Shown: positions 8,676-16,176, counted from the stretch's first letter. The stretch: 64,000 nucleotides of DNA from Candidatus Lachnoclostridium stercoravium (GCA_019118365.1 DWZA01000004.1:1-64000), one strand, 5' to 3'. Notes: generated by a model from the sequence alone, not told the origin. A program made the numbers and translations.

Positions 8676-9059
8676 ATGGTTGTAAAAGACGAAAAAGAGT
8701 TAGGAAAAGCATTGAAAAATGAGGAAGAAGAGATCGAATTAAGAGGTGAACTGGCAAAAAAGATGAAAAAGATTTATCAGTTGGATCAGACGCTCTGGTG
8801 CCTGTGCCTGGTATGCTTGGCCGTAACAGTAACAGCCCTTTTGGCGGCTCCGGCGACAGCGGGCACATCGACAGTTGTCAGTTTGACGGCAGGTACGCCG
8901 GCTGCAGCGATCATCGGGATCCCATCGGCTGTCTCTGCAGTTTTAACAGCAGCCGCAGGAGGAGGGATCCATATTTTGAGCCGGATGAGAAGGCGTATGA
9001 TGAAGCAGCTGGACAATGGACATATCATTTTATATCTGAGTAAGAGAAAGGGGAAATAG
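8676..9059 (+). CDS. Small membrane protein of mobile elements
   Basis: A protein of about 127 residues. The ATG at 8676 is preferred over 8664 because GGAGG lies just before it. The N-terminal half is charged (VKDEKELGKALKNEEEEIEL). Two hydrophobic Ala/Gly/Val-rich helices follow (about residues 43-62 and 73-100), with a basic C-terminus. It resembles a family of small proteins of unknown function with the pattern VKDEKELxxAL...two TM helices. It lies between DUF932 and the RadC-like gene, four bases from the latter, and is probably co-transcribed. Confidence 0.6.
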   Translation: MVVKDEKELGKALKNEEEEIELRGELAKKMKKIYQLDQTLWCLCLVCLAVTVTALLAAPATAGTSTVVSLTAGTPAAAIIGIPSAVSAVLTAAAGGGIHILSRMRRRMMKQLDNGHIILYLSKRKGK

Positions 9060-9063
9060 TATA

Positions 9064-9585
9064 ATGAAAGAGAAGACGCAGAAGGAACGGCTGGAAGATA
9101 TGATGAAACGCCCGATCCCCAGAAAACGGGTGGGGATCATCCATCTGAATATGATAAAAGAAGACCGCTGGCTGTATGGAATGAGAAAGATGAACAGCGC
9201 AGAGAAAGCGGTAGAAATGATAAAGCCGCTGCTAAAGTATTCGGACAGGGAAATGATCCTGGTAGTGTCCGTGAATGCGAGGTTGGAGCCTATGGCCATT
9301 GAGATCGTTGCAGTAGGCGGTATCGAAAGCTGCCATGTAGACGTACGCAATCTTTTCAAGCACGCCCTGCTGAACCAGGCGTCCTCTGTAATGTGTTTTC
9401 ATAACCATCCATCGGGAAATGAAACACCCAGCAGAGATGACAGGAAAGTAACAAAAAGGATCAGCGAGGCAGGAAGGCTCTTAGGAGTTTCTCTTTTGGA
9501 CCATATCATCATTGGAGACAATGGCTACTACAGCTTCCGGGAAAATGGAGAGCTGACTGATGATATTCCGTATGAAACGGCATGA
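9064..9585 (+). CDS. RadC-like JAB/MPN domain protein
   Basis: A 173-residue RadC-family protein reduced to the JAB (MPN+) domain. The JAMM metal-binding signature is complete: His113, His115, Ser123 and Asp126 in FHNHPSGNETPSRDD. It is followed by the usual LLGVSLLDHIIIG strand and YYSFRENGEL end. The helix-hairpin-helix part of chromosomal RadC is absent, as is usual for mobile-element versions. The family is a predicted zinc-dependent isopeptidase or nuclease-associated protein whose true function is unknown despite the name. It is grouped with the YqaJ and RecT recombination genes. Confidence 0.9.
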   Translation: MKEKTQKERLEDMMKRPIPRKRVGIIHLNMIKEDRWLYGMRKMNSAEKAVEMIKPLLKYSDREMILVVSVNARLEPMAIEIVAVGGIESCHVDVRNLFKHALLNQASSVMCFHNHPSGNETPSRDDRKVTKRISEAGRLLGVSLLDHIIIGDNGYYSFRENGELTDDIPYETA

Positions 9586-9600
9586 TCAGGGGGGTTTGTT

Positions 9601-10530
9601 ATGTATAACACAATAAAGATTGCCCATTTAAGCAAAACTGAGTGGCTGCAAAAACGGAAACAAGGTATTGGAGGATCTGATGCAGGGGCAATCTGTGGAT
9701 TAAATCCCTATATCAGTCCAATAAATGTTTACCAGGATAAGATCAGTACCAGGATCGAGGATCTGGATAACGAAGCGATGAGACAGGGGAGAGAATTGGA
9801 AGAATACGTTGCAAAACGATTTACAGAAGCCACTGGATTAAAGGTACGCAGGTCAAATGTCATGTACCAGAACAAAGAATATCCATTTATGCTGGCTGAC
9901 GTGGATCGTATGGTCGTAGGAGAGGACGCTGGCCTGGAATGCAAAACAGCTAATGCATTCCAGACAGATAAATGGAAAGACGGGAAAATCCCAGCTCACT
10001 ATCTGCTCCAGTGTCTCCATTATATGGCGGTGACTGGAAAAACAAGCTGGTATCTTGCAGTAGTGATCCTTGGAAAAGAATTCCATTATGTCAAAATAGA
10101 CAGAGACGAAGCCATGATCGAAAATCTGGTTGCTATAGAGAAGGAGTTTTGGGAACGCCATGTGGTCCCAAGAGTCATGCCTGAACCCGATGGAAGCCCT
10201 GCATGCGACGAAGTGATTCAGAGCTGTTTTCCTGTGGCGGAGAAGAAAGAGATATTCCTTCCGTCAGAATTTGACGCTGTGCTGCAGAGGAGGGAGGAGA
10301 TCCTGCAGCTGTCGGAAAAGTTGGAGATAGAACGAAAAAACATCGAGCAGAGGATCAAGCTGTTCATGGGAGAGAATGAGATTGCCACCAACGAACATTA
10401 TCAGGTGTCCTGGGCCAATGTAGACAGCGCGAGGATCGACACAAGAAGAATGAAGCAGGAACAGCCAGAGCTTTATCGCCAGTTTTCCAAGGTCAGCCAT
10501 TCCAGACGTTTCGTAGTCAAAGCAGCATAA
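9601..10530 (+). CDS. YqaJ-type viral recombinase (PD-(D/E)XK exonuclease)
   Basis: A 309-residue protein of the YqaJ/lambda-Exo-like nuclease family. The N-terminal KRKQGIGGSDAGAICGLNPY is the family signature. It is followed by GRELEEYVAKRF, then catalytic residues in MLADVDRM and LECKTANAF (the D...ExK motif), and a conserved AHYLLQCLHYMAVTG helix with a Gln that typically interacts near the active site. Such enzymes resect double-stranded ends 5' to 3' and pair with a RecT annealing protein, which is present at 11228. GGGGGG and a short gap precede the ATG. Confidence 0.92.
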   Translation: MYNTIKIAHLSKTEWLQKRKQGIGGSDAGAICGLNPYISPINVYQDKISTRIEDLDNEAMRQGRELEEYVAKRFTEATGLKVRRSNVMYQNKEYPFMLADVDRMVVGEDAGLECKTANAFQTDKWKDGKIPAHYLLQCLHYMAVTGKTSWYLAVVILGKEFHYVKIDRDEAMIENLVAIEKEFWERHVVPRVMPEPDGSPACDEVIQSCFPVAEKKEIFLPSEFDAVLQRREEILQLSEKLEIERKNIEQRIKLFMGENEIATNEHYQVSWANVDSARIDTRRMKQEQPELYRQFSKVSHSRRFVVKAA

Positions 10531-10583
10531 AGATTAAAGATGGATAATTAGAAAAGATTGTGCTATTATAATTCAAGAAGGAT

Positions 10584-10913
10584 GTGAGAAGATTGGAATT
10601 AACAATGGATATGCTCCAGACGTTATGCAGACCTGAAAATATAGAAATTACGTTACATGCAGCGAAAAGGCTTGAACAGAGAGGAATAAAATTAAATGAT
10701 GTGATCAATTGCATTATGAAGGGAGAGATTATTGAACAGTACCCAGAGGATTATCCATATCCCAGCTGCCTGATACTGGGGATAGCTTTGAATGACCAAT
10801 ATTTACACGCAGTGGTCGGGAGCGATCAAAAACGCATTTGGATAGTGACAGCATACTATCCAGATAGAAATAAATGGAGCAGTGACCTGAAGACAAGACT
10901 TGGAAAGGAGTAG
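10584..10913 (+). CDS. DUF4258 toxin of a type II toxin-antitoxin pair
   Basis: A protein of up to 109 residues. The family pattern is seen in ITLHAAKRLEQRGIKLNDV (HxxxRxxxRGI), the GEIIEQYPEDYPYPSCLILG segment and the C-terminal IVTAYYPDRNKW. DUF4258 proteins are predicted RNase toxins related to MqsR/BrnT. The start is uncertain: GTG at 10584 is close to AAGGA, while TTG 10593 or ATG 10605 would shorten it by a few residues. The stop TAG is immediately followed by the antitoxin ATG. Toxin-first order with a YgiT-type antitoxin is typical of this class. Confidence 0.85.
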   Translation: MRRLELTMDMLQTLCRPENIEITLHAAKRLEQRGIKLNDVINCIMKGEIIEQYPEDYPYPSCLILGIALNDQYLHAVVGSDQKRIWIVTAYYPDRNKWSSDLKTRLGKE

Positions 10914-11147
10914 ATGAAAATGTGTTTCATGTGCAAAGGTGACCTGAAGGAGTCTACAACCACATATATGACAGACTTTAATGGCAGTTATATCATCATT
11001 AAGAATGTCCCGTGCACGCAGTGTACACAGTGTGGGGAAGTATATTTAAATGGAGCAACACTGATGAAGATTGAGAAAATTTTGGAACGACTGAAATCGG
11101 CGTTGACAGAGATCGCGGTTGTTGATTATACGCAGTTAGCAGCATAA
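10914..11147 (+). CDS. YgiT/MqsA-type zinc-finger antitoxin
   Basis: A 77-residue protein. The N-terminal zinc-finger Cys pairs (CFMCKG and CTQCTQCGEVYLNG) are diagnostic for the YgiT-type family, followed by a helical region ending VVDYTQL. In MqsA the Cys pairs bind zinc and this domain binds the toxin, while a C-terminal HTH binds DNA. Here only the zinc domain and a short helix remain, so DNA binding is doubtful. It is directly coupled to the DUF4258 toxin. ATG 10914 is used; ATG 10920, with better spacing from AAAGGAG, is an alternative. Confidence 0.85.
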   Translation: MKMCFMCKGDLKESTTTYMTDFNGSYIIIKNVPCTQCTQCGEVYLNGATLMKIEKILERLKSALTEIAVVDYTQLAA

Positions 11148-11169
11148 CAGCGAAAGAAACAAAAAAATT

Positions 11170-11204
11170 AGGGATTGTCCAATACGGGCAGTCCCTTTCT
11201 TTTT
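11170..11204 (+). terminator. Rho-independent terminator after the toxin-antitoxin pair
   Basis: An imperfect stem of AGGGATTGTCC against GGGCAGTCCCT is followed by TTCTTTTT. It lies between the antitoxin stop and the RecT gene. Confidence 0.7.
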
Positions 11205-11227
11205 GTTTGGTAGGAGGAAAATTGATT

Positions 11228-12028
11228 ATGACAGATGTGAAGCAGGCTTTAGAACAGAAAGCTGCAGCAAAGAAGGAGCAGCCGGTGAAACTGACCAAGA
11301 ACATGACGATCGTAGATATGGTAAAAGCCCTGGAACCAGAAATCCGAAGAGCGTTGCCTGCGGTGCTGACTCCAGAGAGATTTACCCGTATGGCATTATC
11401 GGCTATCAACAATACTCCGGAGTTGGCAAACTGTACGCCCATGAGCTTTATCGCGGCGTTGATGAACGCCGCTCAGCTGGGGATGGAACCAAACACACCT
11501 CTGGGGCAGGCATACCTGATCCCCTATAAGAATAAGGGCGTCCTGGAATGCCAGTTTCAGCTGGGATATAAAGGTCTGATCGACTTGGCTTACCGTACAG
11601 GAAAGATTCAGATGATCCAGGCTCATGTTGTGCGGGAATTTGATTATTTTGAATACCAGTATGGCCTGGATTCTAGATTAGTACATCGTCCCGGCACAGG
11701 AGATCGAGGTGAGATCACATTTATTTACGGGCTTTTTAAATTGAATAATGGCGGATATGGTTTTGAAGTTAGCAATAAAGAAGACATGGATGCCTTTGCA
11801 GCAAAATATTCAAAATCCTACGGGAGCAAATTCAGTCCCTGGGCAGATAACTATGAGGATATGGCAAAAAAGACAGTGATTAAACGTGCGTTAAAATATG
11901 CGCCGGTGTCTTCCGATTTTCAAAAGGCGCTTTCCGTGGACGAAACGATCAAGACGGAGCTTTCTGTGGATATGAGCGAAGTCCAGAACCAATCACTGAT
12001 TGAGGAAGAAAAGGAAACCTTGGAATGA
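11228..12028 (+). CDS. recT: RecT-family single-strand annealing protein
   Basis: A protein of about 266 residues. The start is ATG 11228, nine bases after TAGGAGGA; the longer frame from 11207 would contain its own ribosome binding site. RecT features include MVKALEPEIRRALPAVLTPE, RFTRMALSAINNTPEL, AALMNAAQLGMEPNTPLGQA and CQFQLGYKGLIDLAYRTG, followed by the conserved SKSYGSKFSPWADNYEDMAKKTV. RecT proteins anneal complementary single strands produced by an exonuclease such as the YqaJ protein upstream. The stop overlaps the next start by ATGA. Confidence 0.95.
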   Translation: MTDVKQALEQKAAAKKEQPVKLTKNMTIVDMVKALEPEIRRALPAVLTPERFTRMALSAINNTPELANCTPMSFIAALMNAAQLGMEPNTPLGQAYLIPYKNKGVLECQFQLGYKGLIDLAYRTGKIQMIQAHVVREFDYFEYQYGLDSRLVHRPGTGDRGEITFIYGLFKLNNGGYGFEVSNKEDMDAFAAKYSKSYGSKFSPWADNYEDMAKKTVIKRALKYAPVSSDFQKALSVDETIKTELSVDMSEVQNQSLIEEEKETLE

Positions 12029-12405
12029 GGAAGGATGAGATCATTGGCAGTTACGAAGAAGAAGACCTTGAGAACGGGATCCCTGAGAAAATACAAAGAG
12101 GATGGTCTGGGGAAGGCTGGATTTATAAAAATTATCCAGCCTTTGAACGAGGAGAAGAAGTATGCTATATCCCGGAAAACAGTAACTATGGATATGTCCG
12201 CGAGGATTTCCTAAATCTAAGCCTGGGTCAGGAAGACATTGCAAAAGAGATGTTTGCAAGCTGCAGATGGCAGGATCCCGGCACCTGGCTGGAGGACCAG
12301 TTTGCTGCTGGAGAATTGGCTGCCTGTCCAGTCTGTGGGAAGATCTACCAGAGTTACGATCGGGAGAATTGTCCGATATGTGGAGGAAGAAAGAATGAAG
12401 TTTGA
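12025..12405 (+). CDS. Hypothetical 126-residue protein with C-terminal zinc ribbon
   Basis: A small acidic protein, translationally coupled to recT by ATGA and overlapping the next gene by 11 bases. The C-terminus has a CPVCG...CPICGG pair that should bind one zinc ion. The middle part (WIYKNYPAFERGEEVCYIPE, then a Tyr/Asp-rich stretch) resembles accessory proteins found in the same place in Lachnospiraceae elements, but I cannot name a family. Involvement in the recT/yqaJ module is inferred from the overlapping gene order. Confidence 0.6.
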   Translation: MRKDEIIGSYEEEDLENGIPEKIQRGWSGEGWIYKNYPAFERGEEVCYIPENSNYGYVREDFLNLSLGQEDIAKEMFASCRWQDPGTWLEDQFAAGELAACPVCGKIYQSYDRENCPICGGRKNEV

Positions 12406-13267
12406 CGAATTTAAAGAAAAAGTGAAGAAAGAAATGCAGGAATATTTTCAGGATCAATGTGAGATCCGTATCGAAAAGATAGTAAATAATGATGGAGTAT
12501 TAAAAACAGCGATGTATTTGAAGCGGGCGGATCAGAACGTTTCTCCTGTTTGTTGGTTAAATAACGAGTATAGCCAATTTATAAAGGAAGGAGAAGACCA
12601 AAGCGCATGGTTTTCCTGTATCAAACGTTTGAAAGAGGCTTTTCTGTCTGTACAGGAAGATATGGCACAGAAACTTGCTGAAAAGCTGCCAGACTACCGA
12701 AAGATCCAGGATCAGATCGTATATCGGCTGATCCGTAAAGAGGACAAGGAAAAGTTTCTGGAAAATGTCCCTTATCTATCTTTTCTGGATCTGGCGATTG
12801 TATTTTATATCTTGGAAACAGATGGATCAGGGAACAGTTATTACTGTCTGATCAGAAAGGATCTAATGAGAGCGTGGAAAGTATCTATTTTAGAATTAAT
12901 GGAAAGGGCCGAAAAAAATACGCCACACCTGCTTCCGCCAAGGACTTTCCGATTCTCAGATTTTGGTTTGCTGGACACTTCCGTGCCAGTAAAAATTTTG
13001 ACAAACGAATCCCTGATCTATGGTGCGGCCACAGTTTTATATAAGGGAGTATTGGAGAAGCTTTCCGAGGAAACAGGTACAGATCTTATCCTCATTCCAT
13101 CGTCGGTTCATGAAGTATTGATCCTTCCAGATACAAACGAGATAGAGGCCAAGGAGCTGGCAGAGATTATCAAACAGGTGAATGATAAGGAATTAGAACC
13201 GCAGGAAATCTTGTCAGGTCATCCTTACTGCTTTGTAAGAGAGACAGGAACTTTGAAAATGATGTAG
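12395..13267 (+). CDS. DUF5688 family protein
   Basis: A protein of about 290 residues starting at ATG 12395 (MKFDEFKEKVKKEMQEYF). The upstream part of the open frame overlaps the zinc-ribbon gene and is not expected to be translated. Family features are the VVNND-like early strand, VYRLIRKEDKEKFLENVPYL, DLAIVFYIL and a C-terminal YGAATVLYKGVLEKLSEETG with LILIPSSVHEVLILP. The family is soluble, common on Clostridia mobile elements, and of unknown function. It overlaps the previous gene, which argues for one polycistronic unit from recT onward. Confidence 0.8.
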   Translation: MKFDEFKEKVKKEMQEYFQDQCEIRIEKIVNNDGVLKTAMYLKRADQNVSPVCWLNNEYSQFIKEGEDQSAWFSCIKRLKEAFLSVQEDMAQKLAEKLPDYRKIQDQIVYRLIRKEDKEKFLENVPYLSFLDLAIVFYILETDGSGNSYYCLIRKDLMRAWKVSILELMERAEKNTPHLLPPRTFRFSDFGLLDTSVPVKILTNESLIYGAATVLYKGVLEKLSEETGTDLILIPSSVHEVLILPDTNEIEAKELAEIIKQVNDKELEPQEILSGHPYCFVRETGTLKMM

Positions 13268-13311
13268 AAGCCGCTCTTAAAGAGTGTCATTGGGAAGGGA
13301 GAGAGAACCTT

Positions 13312-13569
13312 TTGGATAATCATATACATGAGCTGGAAGCGGTCATAGAGGAACGGATCGATCAGGTATTAAGCGAATGCGAATACAGGAAGAAAAAACA
13401 CTATGGAAAGGAAGAGGCGTATTTATCTCAGTTAGAAGATTCTGTAAAAGAAAAAGTGGAAAAGCTTCTGGAAGATATCCTGCAATGGAACTATGAGGAT
13501 TGCCGAACGGTCTATTGCGCCGGTATCGAAGACGGGATCCGGATTGCCAGAAAGATATTTACCATATAA
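13312..13569 (+). CDS. Hypothetical small helical protein
   Basis: An 85-residue, strongly charged, helical protein starting at TTG 13312, with GGGAGAGAG a few bases before it. The composition (ELEAVIEERIDQVLSECE, then EKVEKLLEDILQWNYEDCR) suggests a helical bundle or coiled-coil. No family is recognised. It is the last gene of the recombination module and is followed directly by a terminator-like hairpin. Confidence 0.55.
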   Translation: MDNHIHELEAVIEERIDQVLSECEYRKKKHYGKEEAYLSQLEDSVKEKVEKLLEDILQWNYEDCRTVYCAGIEDGIRIARKIFTI

Positions 13570-13577
13570 ACCCTTTA

Positions 13578-13616
13578 AGAGAAGGGCAGTGCGAAAAATT
13601 TCTCTGGCCCTTCTCT
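13578..13616. terminator. Long hairpin ending the recombination module
   Basis: AGAGAAGGGC (13578-13587) pairs perfectly with GCCCTTCTCT (13607-13616) around a loop that contains a run of A residues. There is no strong T tract on the plus strand. It sits between convergent genes (13312 plus, 13629 minus) and may end transcription in both directions. Confidence 0.6.
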
Positions 13617-13628
13617 ATAAAGGAAAAG

Positions 13629-13907
13629 CTAAGTATTTGGAGTTTGTGATTCGTCATCCTCATAAGAATTTGGTGGATTGACTTTAATACCATCAACATA
13701 ACCTTCCGGGATGTAGTACATGATTTGACTTATATCAGAGATGTTTAATTTCTCACAGATACGGGCTAGTACTTTGGGTGAAATGCCTTCCCCCCTTCCC
13801 ATAGCAGCGATAGTTGATGGTGAAGCGTGTATTTCTGTACGAAGTTTTTCTTTCGTCCATTTTTTTCTTATGAGAATTTCCCAAAGTGGATTGTATGAAA
13901 AAGGCAT
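13629..13907 (-). CDS. XRE-family repressor beside the integration module
   Basis: A 92-residue protein with an HTH of the Cro/CI type: LWEILIRKKWTKEKLRTEIH, ASPSTIAAMGRGEGISPKVL, then ARICEKLNISDISQIMYYIP. The HTH_26-like spacing is typical of small clostridial element repressors. The Pro-rich tail is short. It is divergent from the excisionase/integrase pair, and the 200-bp gap between them carries two facing promoters and a 19-bp inverted repeat. It therefore most likely represses xis/int expression and controls its own. Confidence 0.85.
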   Translation of the reverse strand: MPFSYNPLWEILIRKKWTKEKLRTEIHASPSTIAAMGRGEGISPKVLARICEKLNISDISQIMYYIPEGYVDGIKVNPPNSYEDDESQTPNT

Positions 13908-13942
13908 TTTGGATAGTACCTCCTATGTTAAAATACAATTAT

Positions 13943-13970
13943 ATTATAGCATATATTCTACATGATTCAA
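13943..13970 (-). promoter_or_regulatory. Promoter of the XRE repressor
   Basis: On the minus strand, TTGAAT (13965-13970) is followed after 16 bp by a perfect TATAAT (13943-13948). The left arm of the large inverted repeat covers the -35 and spacer, consistent with autoregulation. Confidence 0.65.
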
Positions 13971-14032
13971 TAGAAAATGTACATAAAAACGGAGAAAAAA
14001 GTGTTGACAAAAACTACTGAATGATGTAGAAT
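13955..14032. promoter_or_regulatory. 19-bp inverted-repeat operator between repressor and excisionase/integrase
   Basis: ATTCTACATGATTCAATAG at 13955-13973 is the inverted counterpart of CTACTGAATGATGTAGAAT at 14014-14032, matching at 17 of 19 positions. One arm overlaps the repressor's own promoter and the other ends exactly on the -10 of the rightward promoter. This is the layout of a lysogeny-type switch. Confidence 0.75.
14004..14032 (+). promoter_or_regulatory. Promoter for excisionase and integrase
   Basis: TTGACA (14004-14009), a 17-bp spacer, and TAGAAT (14027-14032). The -10 lies inside the right operator arm, so repressor binding should block it. Confidence 0.85.
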
Positions 14033-14112
14033 TTCTATGGAATTATATAGAAAAGAAAGGAGACAGCTATACAGACAATTGAGAATCTTTTGAGGAAGGA
14101 GCTGAGTAAAGA

Positions 14113-14283
14113 GTGGAAGGACGTTTTCTGAATATCCCAGATTTCCAACATTATGCTGGAGGCATTGGAAGAAACAAAGCTTATGAACTTGCGAAGCAAT
14201 CTGGTGCGAGAGTTCGTTATGGCCGTCGGATTGTGGTGGATCGCATTGCTTTCGATAAATGGGCTGAAGCGCAGAGAGGTTAG
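14113..14283 (+). CDS. Excisionase-like small HTH protein (GTG start)
   Basis: A 56-residue protein starting at GTG 14113, four bases after an in-frame stop, with GAGGAAGGAG about ten bases upstream. The sequence has the excisionase pattern: IPDFQHYAGGIGRNKAYELA, then KQSGARVRYGRRIVVDRIAF and DKWAEAQRG, a winged helix with the R-x-G-R-R-I-V-V-D wing. It lies 56 bp before the integrase and shares its promoter. Excisionases direct the integrase towards excision, so its position next to the integrase is informative. Because of its size and GTG start it is easily missed by gene finders. Confidence 0.8.
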   Translation: MEGRFLNIPDFQHYAGGIGRNKAYELAKQSGARVRYGRRIVVDRIAFDKWAEAQRG

Positions 14284-14339
14284 AAATTTTGAGGGCGGAG
14301 GGGTTATAACTTCCGCCCGATTTTGTAGGAGGATTTCAC

Positions 14340-15470
14340 ATGGCAAAAGATCAAAAAGGAAAAGAATTACCGCCGGGAATCCGCCAAAGGAAGAACGGCA
14401 GATACGAGGGACGGGTAAAATATGATTACGAAAGTTATTCTGTCTACGGAGATACCGTGACAGAAGTCAAAAAGAAGATGACGGAGCTGCGTTATAAACT
14501 GGAACATGGGCAGTTTGTGGATAAAACCATAATTACCTTAAATGAGTGGTTTCAAACCTGGATTTCTGTGTACAAGGAAAAATCTGTTAAAAAAGGAACT
14601 ATTATCGCTTATAAAAATAGTTTCCGATATTACATAGAACCCGCTTTAGGAGATAAGAAACTGTCCAAAATCCGAGGAGAACATGTTCAACAGCTGTTTA
14701 ATGATCTAGAGGAAAGGGGAATCGCTGTTGCCTATATCAAGGTACTGGCAGCCATACTTAATGGTTGTTTTAAACAGGCTTTTAAAAATGGGTTGATTGA
14801 AAGTAATCCGGTAGCAAAAACCACGCTGCCTAAACAAGGGGAAAAAAGACAGAGAAGAGTTTTGACGCCGGAAGAACAGGAGATATTTTTTAAGTATGCC
14901 AAGGAATCTTACCTGTACAATTTGTTTGCGTTAATGCTGATGACAGGAATGAGAACAGGAGAAGCAAGAGGGCTGAAATACTGCGACATTGACCGAAAAA
15001 GCAATGTACTCCATATAAAACGGACACTGAAATATGAAGCTGGATGGGGATTCTTTGAGGATACGCCAAAAACATCTACATCCAAAAGGGATATACCGAT
15101 GACAGAAGAGATAAAAGCTGTCCTCCAGAATCAGAAAGACAGATTTGAGACAAATATTATTGATCTTAATGCGTATATATTCCGAACTCCAGAAGGAGGG
15201 CCTATTAGCAGAGAGCGAGTACAGGCTGAGCTTGACCGCATTATAAAGGCAATCCAAAAAGAAAATCCTGATTTTAAACGGTTTACCTCTCACTGCTTTC
15301 GGCATACATTTGCGACCAGGGCGATTGAAAACGGGATGAAGCCGCAAACACTAAAAACTATTTTGGGACATAGCTCCCTTGCGATGACGATGGATCTGTA
15401 TTCCCATGTCCTGCCATCTACGAAGGCAGATGAGATGGAGAAAATATCCTCTGCGTTTAAAGCAATTTAG
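14340..15470 (+). CDS. int: Tyrosine integrase of the mobile element
   Basis: A 376-residue integrase with three parts: an N-terminal arm-binding domain (KNGRYEGRVKYDYESYSVYG, about residues 18-50), a SAM-like core-binding domain (about 65-165) and the catalytic domain. The catalytic residues are Arg205 (in TGMRTGEARGL), His318 and Arg321 (in SHCFRHTFATRA), His344 (in ILGHSS) and Tyr354 (in DLYSHV), so it looks active. It lies at the right edge of the element, transcribed outward, with GTAGGAGG upstream of the ATG. Similar proteins move Tn916-like elements and temperate phages. Confidence 0.95.
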   Translation: MAKDQKGKELPPGIRQRKNGRYEGRVKYDYESYSVYGDTVTEVKKKMTELRYKLEHGQFVDKTIITLNEWFQTWISVYKEKSVKKGTIIAYKNSFRYYIEPALGDKKLSKIRGEHVQQLFNDLEERGIAVAYIKVLAAILNGCFKQAFKNGLIESNPVAKTTLPKQGEKRQRRVLTPEEQEIFFKYAKESYLYNLFALMLMTGMRTGEARGLKYCDIDRKSNVLHIKRTLKYEAGWGFFEDTPKTSTSKRDIPMTEEIKAVLQNQKDRFETNIIDLNAYIFRTPEGGPISRERVQAELDRIIKAIQKENPDFKRFTSHCFRHTFATRAIENGMKPQTLKTILGHSSLAMTMDLYSHVLPSTKADEMEKISSAFKAI

Positions 15471-15486
15471 AGAGCGGTTGGAAATC

Positions 15487-15507
15487 ATTGTGGGTAAATT
15501 GTGGGTA
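15487..15507 (+). repeat. Direct repeat ATTGTGGGTA, candidate integrase arm-type sites at the element's right end
   Basis: ATTGTGGGTA occurs at 15487-15496 and again at 15498-15507, in the same orientation and 11 bp (one helical turn) apart, 17 bases after the integrase stop. Arm sites for tyrosine integrases typically have this form. The att core should lie next to or just beyond it, but the left end needed to define it is outside the window. Confidence 0.5.
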
Positions 15508-15512
15508 CACGC

Positions 15513-15541
15513 TTGCATCTGCCCCCAATCCATGCTATACT
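15513..15541 (+). promoter_or_regulatory. Promoter for the preQ1 riboswitch/queT transcript
   Basis: TTGCAT (15513-15518), a 17-bp spacer, and TATACT (15536-15541). It lies at the border between the mobile element and the chromosomal queT leader, so integration may have changed the sequence upstream of it. Confidence 0.6.
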
Positions 15542-15605
15542 ACTTTCCGCAATAAGGTCGGGAATCCTTGAAAATACGAGCTTTTTGAGGACTATCCCAT
15601 GAAAG

Positions 15606-15651
15606 ACCGGTGTGTTCGAGACCTTCCACACCTAAAACAAAACTAAAGGAG
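15606..15651 (+). promoter_or_regulatory. Candidate preQ1-I riboswitch
   Basis: The 6-bp stem GGTGTG/CACACC (15609-15614 and 15627-15632) closes a 12-base loop. It is followed by the A-rich tail TAAAACAAAACTAAAGGAG, which runs into the ribosome binding site of queT. One stem, a C-containing loop and an A-rich 3' tail ending in a CTAA element is the preQ1-I layout. Loop CCTT can pair with the AAGG of the ribosome binding site, so ligand binding would block translation. The QueT-type gene immediately downstream fits a preQ1 or queuosine-precursor sensor. The exact class is inferred. Confidence 0.7.
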
Positions 15652-15659
15652 AATGTACC

Positions 15660-16157
15660 ATGAAAAATCAAAACAAAAGCGTTTACTTTATGACCCATGC
15701 TGCAGCGGTCGCTGCCATCTACATCGTGCTGACGATGGTATTCCAGCCGATCAGCTTTGGCCCGGTGCAGTTCCGCGTTTCGGAAGCCCTGTGCATACTG
15801 CCGTTCTTTACTCCGGCAGCGGTTCCGGGGCTGTTCGTGGGCTGCCTGCTGTCCAACCTTTTCTGCGGCGCAGCGGCTCTTGACGTGATCTTCGGCAGCC
15901 TGGCCACATTGATCGGCGCGGTCGGATCCTATCTGCTCCGCCACAATCGCTGGGCAGTATGCGTGCCGCCGATCATGGCCAATACCATTATCATTCCCTG
16001 GGTGCTCCGCTATGCCTATGGTTCTGCGGACTTGATCCCGGTCGCTATGGTCACGGTCGGCGCAGGAGAGATCCTGGCCATTGGCGTTTTGGGCAACGCC
16101 CTGTTGGCGGCGCTGCTTCCTGTAAGGAACGCCGTCTTCAAAAAAGAAGCCGCATAA
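15660..16157 (+). CDS. queT: QueT-type ECF transporter substrate-binding (S) component
   Basis: A 165-residue, very hydrophobic protein with about five or six membrane helices and the QueT family pattern: AAVAAIYIVLTMVFQPISFG, VQFRVSEALCILPFF, AVPGLFVGCLLSNLF and an AALDVIFGSLATLIGA segment. QueT proteins take up queuosine precursors (such as preQ1) with a shared energy-coupling module encoded elsewhere. The riboswitch-like leader directly upstream supports this. AAAGGAG precedes the ATG at the correct spacing and a terminator follows at 16177. Confidence 0.92.
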   Translation: MKNQNKSVYFMTHAAAVAAIYIVLTMVFQPISFGPVQFRVSEALCILPFFTPAAVPGLFVGCLLSNLFCGAAALDVIFGSLATLIGAVGSYLLRHNRWAVCVPPIMANTIIIPWVLRYAYGSADLIPVAMVTVGAGEILAIGVLGNALLAALLPVRNAVFKKEAA

Positions 16158-16176
16158 GGCGGAAACGCTTATCTTT

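Noticed and set aside
14153..14425. 90-residue plus-strand frame across the xis/int junction
   Set aside because: It overlaps both the excisionase and the integrase in another frame. The 56-residue GTG frame has the HTH motif and the better ribosome binding site.
15606..15651. tRNA 3' end (TTCGAGACC resembles a T-loop)
   Set aside because: No acceptor or anticodon arms can be formed around it, and the stem-loop with A-rich tail before queT fits a preQ1 riboswitch better.
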